Below the pieces are notes generated by a model, which saw only the letters and a program-made list of their open reading frames with translations, searched no databases and had not been told where the DNA came from. Of a stretch of DNA of 64,000 nt, positions 9,201-16,600 are shown piece after piece. This DNA comes from Caldilineaceae bacterium (GTDB taxonomy: Bacteria > Chloroflexota > Anaerolineae > Caldilineales > Caldilineaceae). The number at the start of each line of letters is the position of its first letter. Position 1 is the first letter of the stretch. The translations under genes were made by a program, and so were the position numbers. The stretch is from the NCBI GenBank assembly GCA_020634815.1, contig JACKBA010000013.1, positions 62,001 to 126,000 on the forward strand. Reading direction: 5' to 3'.

Positions 9201-12200
9201 CTTTCGTTCAATTGGGCGCGGTCGGGGTCGGCGACAATGTCGATCGAACCGCCGGGGTTGATGGGATTCAGGGTGCCCAACGGGGCGCCATCGCGCGTGC
9301 CGACCAACTGGGCGGTCACCTTGTCGATGGGCGCGCCGGTGAGCGAGCGCACATGCCCGCGTACGAAGACCGGTCGTTCGGCCACGAAGGGGATCTCGTT
9401 GAGGAGGTTCTGGATCCCCTGCGTCACCTCCAGGCCGAAGAGTTGGATGGTTGGCGCACCAGGCTCGACCTGGAAGAGTTCCACGGCGATTTGGTGGGTG
9501 GTTTTCCCATCACTCACGGTGAGGGTGTCGGTATACTTGCCGGCCTGGCCAATTGCCGCCGTATCGATGCCGACCGTCAGCGTCGTGGGGGCAGTGGCGG
9601 AGACGCTGCCGCCGGCCGGCGTAAGCGTCAACCAGGATGGCCCGGTGGCTGTCCAGTTGGTGCTGTTCAAACCGGTAAAGGTCACGCCCACAGCCTGGCC
9701 GGCGATGGGGTCACCTGTGAATCCGCCGAAGTTCAGCCGCTTGCGGTTGACCTGGAGCGTGCCGTCGCGTGATACCACGGTCAACTGCACCGGCAGGGTA
9801 ATGGACATGCCATTGGACTCCAGAATGAGCTGACTATCGTGGACGCCCACATCCAGGTTCGCATTTGCGGGGCTGACCGAGATATTCATCTGTAATCCAC
9901 CGGACACCCAATTTGTACCGGCCACATTGAGCCACTGGCCTGGATGCCATACGACACCGCCGACATTGCGCGCCAGCACCGGTTGGCTGGCCGGGTTGCT
10001 GCGAGATCCTTTTTCCCAGACAAAACTCAGGCTGAGCGGCTCGAACGCGATGGCGTTCGGGTCCGGTGTCGCGGTAGGTGTGCTGTCTGGCGTCGCGGCT
10101 GGGTCTGGCGTGCCGGCAGGCGTCGCGGCCGGTTCCGGTGTGCTCGTTGGCGTACTCGTCGCTGGTGTAACCGCTGCCCAGATGCGCACCGTGCCGTCCC
10201 CTTCAGAGGCGAGCTTACTGCCATCGGGCGACCACGCCACGTTTGACACAGTGCCCGTGTGCCCCGTGAGGACGGCCAGGCTTGCACCCGTCGCGACATC
10301 CCATATCCGCACGGCCTGATCACCACCCGAAGCGGCAGACACAGAGGCAAGTTTGCTGCCATCGGGCGACCATGCAAGCTTCCCCACCGTACTGGTGTGG
10401 CCTGTAAGTGTAGCCAGGCTTGCGTTCGTAGCGGCATCCCACAGCCGGATGGTCTCGTCGTCAGACGAGGTAGCGAGTTTGCTGCCGTCGGGCGACCAGG
10501 CCACGTCGCGCGTATTGTCAGTGTGCCCTGTGAGGGTAGCCAGGCTTGCACCCGTCGTGGCATCCCACACGCCCACAGTCCCGTCATTCGCGGTCCCGGA
10601 GGCGATTTTGCTGCTATCGGGCGACCATGCTACCTGCGTTCCAAGGCTGTTATTGTTTGTGATGGTGGCCAGGGCAGCGCCCGTTGCCACATCCCATACC
10701 CGTACGGTCTGATCGGATGATGTAGAGGCGATCTTGCTGCCATCGGGCGACCATACCATGCTCTTTAGATAGTGGGTATGGCCGGTGAGGGTGGCCAGGC
10801 TTGCGCTCGTCGCGGCATCCCACACGCGGATGATCCCGTCTGCATCGCCCGACGCAGAGGCGAGTTTGCTGCTGTCGGGCGACCAGGCCAGGTCCATCAC
10901 CCGGCTTGTATCGCTTGGGAGCGTAGCCAGGCTTGCGCCTGTTGCGGCATCCCACACCCGCACGGTCCCGTCGTCAGACCCGGAGGCGATTTTGCTGCCA
11001 TCAGGTGACCACGCCGGGGTGCGCACGTGTGCGGTATGGCCGGTGAGAGTCGCGAGGCTTGCGCCTGTCGTAGCATCCCATACGCGCACGCTATTGTCAT
11101 CCGATGCAGCGACGAGTTTGCTACCGTCGGGCGACCAGGCCAACCACGGCGAAAAGCCATAGTCATGAGCATCGGTGAAGACGAGCGTGGCTTGCCAGGC
11201 GACTTTAGTTTCTGCGGCGCCCGCGGCTGCTGCATCTGCTGTGGGCGCCGGCGCGGCGGCAGCGGCAGAGAGATCGCCGTCGCTGGCCCACAACGCGGCG
11301 CCGGTGGCGCCCGAAACAAGCCGCAGCACGCCTTGCGGGGTCAGGGTAAGATAGGCGCTGGGGTCGGGATTCTCGATCAAGGCTGACCAGATAAGCGTGT
11401 CGTTTGCGTCGCGGACGACAAAGTTGCCGTCGCTTTCCGTCTTCACGCTTTGCGCCCGCGCGTACTCGTCGGTGACACTCTGCAACCCCCAGGCATATTG
11501 ATCGTCTGTAGAGTAGACAACCAGGTTGCCGTCGGGCTGGAAGATCAGGTAGTGATTGCCGGACTCGGAAGGATACTTTTGTCCACGAACGACCGTCTGG
11601 CCGGCCGGCAGCGGAAAGCGATCTGCCTGAGCCGGCGTCGCGACCGGCTGTGATGGCGCCTCTGGGGTGGCTTCAGCTTCAGGCGCCGCCGGCGTCGCGG
11701 TTGACGTGGCGGCGGGCGTGGCCTGCGCGGCTGCGCTCGAACAGTCGGCATCGCGTACGGCGACCGCAGCGAAATACCACTTACCGTCCGATCCCTTGGC
11801 AGCGCCGTAGCCGAACTCGGGATAGCAACCGTCGACGTTAAACCAGGGTCGGAAATGGCTGTCGCTCGCCATCCAGCCGTGCGGGAAATCACCTGGACTG
11901 CAACAGCCGGCCGCCTCTACCACATTGGCAGGGGCGCCGAAAAACGCGACGCGGTCGCCAAGGCCGGCAAGATTGCCGCTTTTCCCGGTCTTGGGATCGC
12001 TATAGGATGCTGGGCCGTCATGCCCGGTTCGCCGGATAGACGCCTGATATTCCGCCTGGAACTGCGCCGCTTCGTTGAGGGCCGCGTTCAATACATGATC
12101 GGCGAAGAATGGCGGGGTCTCACTCTGCCTGAAGACCTTCTCTCCCTCAGTGCAGCTATATGGTGCGTGTCCGTCTTTGTCGGTGAGCACCGTGTCGGCA

Positions 12201-13372
12201 CTCAGGTCGAGGGCGCATGCGGAGCCATTGTTCTTGCGAAAATCCGGATCTCTTCGGCCGAGATTTCCGTACGCCAACATCTGAGAACGAAACGCATCCA
12301 GATCCGCCGGCATTTCCACGCCGGAGTAATAGCGGCCCGCCTGCGTCTGTTCGCCGAGTTCGCTCATCCTGGTCAGGGCCAGGGTCGTCTCTGGGATCGG
12401 CAGACGCAGGGTAGGACTCTCCGCGTTCGGCGAAACAAGAATCACCATGGCCACGGTCTTCCACTCACCCGCCTTTGGGACAGGCAGTTGCCCGATGAGC
12501 GGTTCCCCGACGGTGCTGTTGAGATGCCCGTCGATCCACAACATGGCGTCCGTTCCCGGTTTGCGGACGAGCGCAAGTTCACCTTTGTCGAACTGCGGCT
12601 TGTCATAGGTGACCTGAGTCTTGACAAAGGAGTACTCCGTCCCGCCGACGGTCTGGGGCGGGAACTCGCGGGGAGACTTGTCCATGACGTACTTGTTCGC
12701 ATCCGCCGCTAGGATTTTTGCGGCGAAATCGGGCGGCAGCGGCGTGTCGAAGAGATACTCAGTCCCGTCTGGGCGGCCAAGCCAGTAGCGCCCTGGCTGG
12801 CCAAAGATCGACAGACGAACCGAGGGCTTTTCTGCGTCTGCATTCGGGGCGATAAGAAGCAGCAGATCTGCGGAATGCCAGGCGCCCCCTGGGTTCGTCG
12901 CCGTCGCCTGGGCCTTCAGTTGCTCAGCCAGTGCCTTTCCTTCGGCGCTATCCTTCTCTCTGGTGAACCACTTAGCGCCTAACATACCATCTAAGCCGAC
13001 GAGCGAAATCTGGCCTCTGTCGAACATTGTGTTGTCCCAGGAAAGCCGTATTTTCACAAAGGAATACTCGGCCCCGTCGGCTGTCATGGGGGGAAATGCT
13101 TGAGGGGCTTCGTCGACGACGAACAGGCGCGGGTCTACTCCTTTGATCGCGTCAGCCACAGCGGCCGGCAGGCGCGTGTCGAACACGTATTCAGTCCCAT
13201 CAAGGCGACCGAGCCAATAGGTCTGCTGCGTCTGCGCCAGCGCGGACGCGGGCGTGGCCGCCCAACCAATCGGCAACAACGCTGTCAGGAGCAGGGAAAG
13301 CATGGACAGAACGCGCCAGGCCTGGCGCTGCCCTATGGTGGACCGAGCAGAAGTTTGCGATTCAGGTATCAT
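6260..13372 (-). CDS. Giant secreted protein: CAP, B-lectin, WD40, metallopeptidase, OAA lectin
   Basis: 2370 residues, starting at ATG 13372 after GGGAGGGAAACC. A signal peptide (to about 47) precedes two repeats with YWLGRxDGTEYxFDT (about 50-330). Next come a CAP/SCP-like domain (about 415-545; HFRPWFNVDGCYPEFGYG), a bulb-lectin module (about 595-695; YLIFQPDGNLVVY), an eight-unit WD40 propeller (about 728-1065; SPDGSK, VRVWD), a Thr/Pro linker, two BACON-like beta domains (about 1115-1300), and a segment opening with LEVTQGIQNL. A zinc metallopeptidase core follows with intact HEIGHNLGRSH (about 1585), then Ig-like repeats. Near the C-terminus are two OAA-type mannose-lectin repeats (about 2115-2250; YNVENQWGG, TMTYAGEGPIGFRA) and three Cys-pair repeats (2275-2370). 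It is likely an extracellular glycan-binding protease or adhesin. The functional reading is inference; the domains are by pattern. Confidence 0.85.
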   Translation of the reverse strand: MIPESQTSARSTIGQRQAWRVLSMLSLLLTALLPIGWAATPASALAQTQQTYWLGRLDGTEYVFDTRLPAAVADAIKGVDPRLFVVDEAPQAFPPMTADGAEYSFVKIRLSWDNTMFDRGQISLVGLDGMLGAKWFTREKDSAEGKALAEQLKAQATATNPGGAWHSADLLLLIAPNADAEKPSVRLSIFGQPGRYWLGRPDGTEYLFDTPLPPDFAAKILAADANKYVMDKSPREFPPQTVGGTEYSFVKTQVTYDKPQFDKGELALVRKPGTDAMLWIDGHLNSTVGEPLIGQLPVPKAGEWKTVAMVILVSPNAESPTLRLPIPETTLALTRMSELGEQTQAGRYYSGVEMPADLDAFRSQMLAYGNLGRRDPDFRKNNGSACALDLSADTVLTDKDGHAPYSCTEGEKVFRQSETPPFFADHVLNAALNEAAQFQAEYQASIRRTGHDGPASYSDPKTGKSGNLAGLGDRVAFFGAPANVVEAAGCCSPGDFPHGWMASDSHFRPWFNVDGCYPEFGYGAAKGSDGKWYFAAVAVRDADCSSAAAQATPAATSTATPAAPEAEATPEAPSQPVATPAQADRFPLPAGQTVVRGQKYPSESGNHYLIFQPDGNLVVYSTDDQYAWGLQSVTDEYARAQSVKTESDGNFVVRDANDTLIWSALIENPDPSAYLTLTPQGVLRLVSGATGAALWASDGDLSAAAAAPAPTADAAAAGAAETKVAWQATLVFTDAHDYGFSPWLAWSPDGSKLVAASDDNSVRVWDATTGASLATLTGHTAHVRTPAWSPDGSKIASGSDDGTVRVWDAATGASLATLPSDTSRVMDLAWSPDSSKLASASGDADGIIRVWDAATSASLATLTGHTHYLKSMVWSPDGSKIASTSSDQTVRVWDVATGAALATITNNNSLGTQVAWSPDSSKIASGTANDGTVGVWDATTGASLATLTGHTDNTRDVAWSPDGSKLATSSDDETIRLWDAATNASLATLTGHTSTVGKLAWSPDGSKLASVSAASGGDQAVRIWDVATGASLAVLTGHTGTVSNVAWSPDGSKLASEGDGTVRIWAAVTPATSTPTSTPEPAATPAGTPDPAATPDSTPTATPDPNAIAFEPLSLSFVWEKGSRSNPASQPVLARNVGGVVWHPGQWLNVAGTNWVSGGLQMNISVSPANANLDVGVHDSQLILESNGMSITLPVQLTVVSRDGTLQVNRKRLNFGGFTGDPIAGQAVGVTFTGLNSTNWTATGPSWLTLTPAGGSVSATAPTTLTVGIDTAAIGQAGKYTDTLTVSDGKTTHQIAVELFQVEPGAPTIQLFGLEVTQGIQNLLNEIPFVAERPVFVRGHVRSLTGAPIDKVTAQLVGTRDGAPLGTLNPINPGGSIDIVADPDRAQLNESFLFELPASWRTGTVTLHMVGQSQPIACVDPAEKSMTNGAAADCTVTLTYETVPALPIQYFLYSEQGTINYSDGRRSSTATFTANADHASATSSQLLAGLPIPRVDQQISPTTLTFPGIRGTAEQSKMDAMMRAEHEKAGQPRRHFYGLFARYKSATDPKANVQGGPGGVAVVPGFFGFGEYYTFQPMATLNIHEIGHNLGRSHVGCGNPANPDPSFPHPDQRISDVLSGNEAYFGFNIVNQEIYPPTHKDVMSYCWPQWVSPYTYKAMLERLKIHYDPPAGSSGTGQAAAAPGSPILLVNGSITGAAAGTIDSVAEDNASAALPAPGASAYSVRLVDANGQTIATYPVTPQLAEGQNDEEFTSYTLAIPRPENLARVVLLYNEQELAERSASASAPTLTLTTPAGGESLDSQPLAITWNASDDDGDPLTFNVDYSTDGGATWQKLAWGWPESSIEISSADLPGSTQARIRVAANDGFLTTFAESEIFTVADHAPVAIILSMDLNPYYVGGQTIRLEGAGYDLEDGLLSDLTWYSDRDGVLGTGPVLALEADALAEGTHLIRLEAKDSQGQSSVGDSAADVAEGAVANDTVSFDVLYDPLTLPPLLAVTAALDFSAAPGDTQLLTGTLTVSNLGDGDLEWTAATDSPNVTLESSSGATPATVLVTVDPAGLPAGLQIGTITLTPADPALAPATVTYYVNVVEGAPAEPADGDPQESGAADDAAQPNLYNVENQWGGDDAPWNPGGVWVIGGRADQRVVALTASSFDGGENLVGTMTYAGEGPIGFRAFRTAQNTYEVENQWGGDDAPWNPGGTWVLGGRDEQSVVDIAIASEDDGSTLVGVMTYDGEGPIGLRAFLGGANASQSGEPASTEPTAETATGSTACFDAVQGKVAWDYSGSTSWSSANVERLCKGAESSPEPANCFQQVMHDGVDWGGGTQWNWDNALDLCESSLDADATIQCFEAAISGGTDWSEAIAACGK
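6625..7030 (-). repeat. Lectin-coding direct repeat, copy 1
   Basis: This encodes the paired OAA-type lectin repeats of the 2370-aa protein. Positions 6741-7022 are identical base for base to 14077-14358, a 282-bp block 7336 bp away. Only about half a dozen differences fall in the remaining 115 bp of the module. Confidence 0.9.
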
Positions 13373-13440
13373 GGTTTCCCTCCCGGGTTATAACGCTTGT
13401 TCAGCCTTGGCTAACCTAAGAAACCGTTTGAAAAGTCACC

Positions 13441-13560
13441 CAGTTTGACGCAGAGGCGCAGAGATGCAGAGACAATCAAGAGAACGCGCAGCAGGTACCG
13501 GCAATGCAATTCCTCTGCGAACCTCTGCGTCGCCGCGTCTCTGCGTCAGATTTCCACCCG
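13441..13560. repeat. Dispersed ACGCAGAG/CTCTGCGT repeat pair
   Basis: The inward half (gacgcagaggcgcagagatgcagag, 13445 onward) and the outward half (cctctgcgtcgccgcgtctctgcgtc, about 13525-13552) form an imperfect inverted pair. Together with the palindrome below, this fills the gap between the two giant genes. No ORF is supported here. Confidence 0.7.
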
Positions 13561-13575
13561 TTTCAAACAGTCTCT

Positions 13576-13621
13576 AAGTGCGGCGATGGGCAGCATCATG
13601 ATGCTGCCCATCGCCGCACTT
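13576..13621 (-). terminator. 46-nt perfect palindrome at a gene end
   Basis: 13576-13621 is self-complementary along its entire length (23-bp arms beginning AAGTGCGGCGATGGGCAGC, no loop). It starts one base after the stop of the 1758-aa gene. There is no U-tract beyond it, so it may stabilise the 3' end or act as a bidirectional barrier. Confidence 0.7.
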
Positions 13622-13622
13622 C

Positions 13623-16600
13623 TCACCGTTCGATGACGACGCACTGCCCCGGCTCGGCGGAGGCCGTGTAGATCATCAGCAGGTGGGTGGATGCGTCGTC
13701 GACTTCCTGCGGGTTGGCGTCGTAGACCTCCCACTGGTGGCCTTCGAAGGTCGCCTGGTCGTAGCTCTCGCCGGGGGCGAGGACAGCGTACTCCTGGAGC
13801 TGATTGTCGAAGTCGAGCCAGTAGACGAAGCCCATGGCATCGCTGTTGTTGACGAAACGCAGCATGACGCCGGTGTCCGCGGCGGGCGGGATGGCGGCCG
13901 GATCGCAGGATACTGCCTGCGCTTCGGCGGTTGCCGGTTCCTCAGCCGCCGGCGCTGCGGCGTCATCACCCAGGAAGGCACGGAAGCCGATGGGACCCTC
14001 GCCGTCGTAGGTCATGACACCGGCAAGCGTGCTGCCGTCGTCCTCGGAGGCGATGGCGATGTCGACGACGCTCTGTTCGTCGCGGCCGCCCAGCACCCAG
14101 GTGCCGCCCGGATTCCACGGGGCATCGTCGCCGCCCCATTGGTTCTCCACCTCATAGGTGTTCTGGGCGGTCCTGAAGGCGCGGAAGCCGATGGGGCCTT
14201 CGCCGGCGTAGGTCATGGTGCCGACGAGGTTCTCGCCGCCGTCGAAGGAGGATGCGGTGAGCGCGACGACGCGCTGGTCGGCGCGACCGCCGATGACCCA
14301 CACCCCGCCCGGGTTCCAGGGCGCGTCATCGCCGCCCCACTGGTTCTCGACGTTGTAGCCGTTGGGCTCTGATTGGGCGCCGCTATCGTCACCGGTCTCG
14401 TCACCCATCTCCTCTGTCTCGCTGCCCGATGCAGGGGCCGCGTACGGCGCGAAGATGAAGACATTGAAGCTGGCGGCGTCCGGGATGGCAGCCTGATCCA
14501 CATTGGCGATGGCCCAGCGCCCCTGCTCCGCGTTGTACGACACGGCGGCGGGATGGTTGTTCAGTGTGCCACCGCGGCCGGAAGGGTTGAAGTTGGCCGT
14601 TACGAACAGGTGCGCGTCCGGCGCATTGTTGGCCAGCGGGTGCTGGAACTCGGTCTGATTGGCGCTCGTGTTCTGCGCCGATGCCCGGTGGACGGATGCG
14701 TTGTCGCCGGCGGCCATGATCATGACATTGAAGGCGGCATTGGCAGGCATTGCGTCTTGATCCTGCCTGAGGATCGCCCAGCGGCCCATCTCGTTGTCGT
14801 ACCAGACGCCGAGCGGAGCGTCGATCAGGGCGGATTCGGCGCCGTCCTGTCTGGGTGTGACGAGCAACAGCACATCGGGGTTGTCGTTCGCCAGCGGATG
14901 GTCGATCACCGTCCACGACGCATCGATGTTCTCCGCCGTAGCGGTATGGACGAAGGTGTGCTCATTGGGCTGCGCCACAAGGACGTTGAAGCCGGCGCCG
15001 GCTGGGATGGCGGTGCTGCCGTCCTGGCTCACGAGGCTCCAGCGATTGAGGTCGGGCTGGTAGGCAACGCCGACGGGCATGCTGTAGGTCGCGGCGTCAG
15101 CGCCCGCCGCCGTGACATCCTGCGTGGCGAAGACGAGCGCATCGGGATTGTCGTTGACAAGCGGGTGGTCGAGGGTTGTCCCCGCGGCCAGCGTCTCCCC
15201 TTCCTGGGCGACGTGGGCGAACGCGCTTGCGCTGGGGCCTGGCACGGCTTCGGGTGCGGGCAGGGTGCTCTCCTGGATCGTCTCGACGACCGGGGCGCCT
15301 TCGCCCGTCCATTCTTCGCCAACGGTGAGGCGCACGCCGGCCGCGCCGCCGTCGCTCACGCTGTCGCTGAACTGGTCTACGGTGCCGTCGCTGTTGATGC
15401 GCCTCACGTCGACCTGATAGGTGACCGCGTCGGCGCCGTTGCCCTCGATGGCGATGGTGTTGGTGTTCTCGTCAAAGGTGAGCCCGACGGCATGACCCGG
15501 CGCCACCGCCACGCTGCGAACGTCCACGCTGTAGTCGGAACCGTTGCGGAAGCTGACTGCCATGGTGAGCGTAGGCGCTTCGGCATCGTCTGTGCCGGGG
15601 GTGAAGGTAAGGCGCTTGTTGTCGGGGTCGACGTCGAGCGCCATGAGGTCCGGTACGTCGGTCGTCACGACCGCGCCTTGCGCCACAGGTGCATCGAGCA
15701 CCAGGTCCTTCACGTTCATGCCAAAGCCGGGACCGGCGATATTGACGTCGGCCGCGCCCTGGGTATTGCCAAAGGCGGTTTCACGGCTGGCAACCTGCAC
15801 GCTGTAGGTCATGCCGGCACTGTGAGGAATGTGGACGGCAGAGGGTGTGTTGAGACCCATGCCCAGCGCAATGGGCACTTCCTGCGCCCCGTCGATTTCG
15901 GCGATCCACTGACCCGTGCCCAGATCGTAGCCGGCGCGCTTGCCGTCACTGCGCGTGACCAGCAGATAACCTTCGCCGCTCAGGTCGAATTGCATCATGC
16001 TGTCGCTGCTCTGGAGTGCGGGCGCGGTGCTCTGGAATGTGCCGGCCGCTGCCAGCTTGGTGTCGAACACACGGCCGATCCGATCAATGTCGCCAGGGTC
16101 CTTGGGCAAGCCTGTATGATAGCGCCAGCTCATCAATCGCAGGTTGTTCGAGGTCGCATCGCCCCGGTATTTTTCCAGCGGCTTGTCGGGAGCTGTCGTG
16201 CCGACATAGCTCCACTCCTGGGTGGTGCGGTTCACCCGCAGCGCCACATCAAAGCGATTGGGCAGGTTGTTCTCATAGATATAAATGAGATACTCGTCAT
16301 CGTTGAGCTTCTCAACCGCAAAAGGCACGACGGTATGGCCGTTGCCACCACCGTCAGCGGGATGCAGCTCAAAGCTGAGGCGGTAGCGGTCGCCTGCACT
16401 GGCGTCGCCGAGATTCTTGATCAACGTGTCCAGCACGGTGGTCGGGGTACTGGCCGGCACCCATGTGTACCCATCTTTTTGTAGCTGCTGCTGGTTGGCA
16501 GGCGGGGAGCCCTGGGTCGATGCATAGAATGCTACATAGCGGCGGGCGTTCTCCTTGGTCAAGTCGAAGGTGGTGTTGGCGCCACTTTGGAGATCGCCGG

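Noticed and set aside
10178..11170. Regular repeats of about 125 bp considered as a CRISPR or satellite array
   Set aside because: They are in-frame WD40 units; spacing and sequence follow the protein repeat and no short palindromic direct repeat with unique spacers is present.
13576..13621. Palindrome considered as an insertion-sequence end or attachment site
   Set aside because: No partner copy, target duplication or integrase is nearby. Its position directly after a stop codon fits a transcript-end role better.
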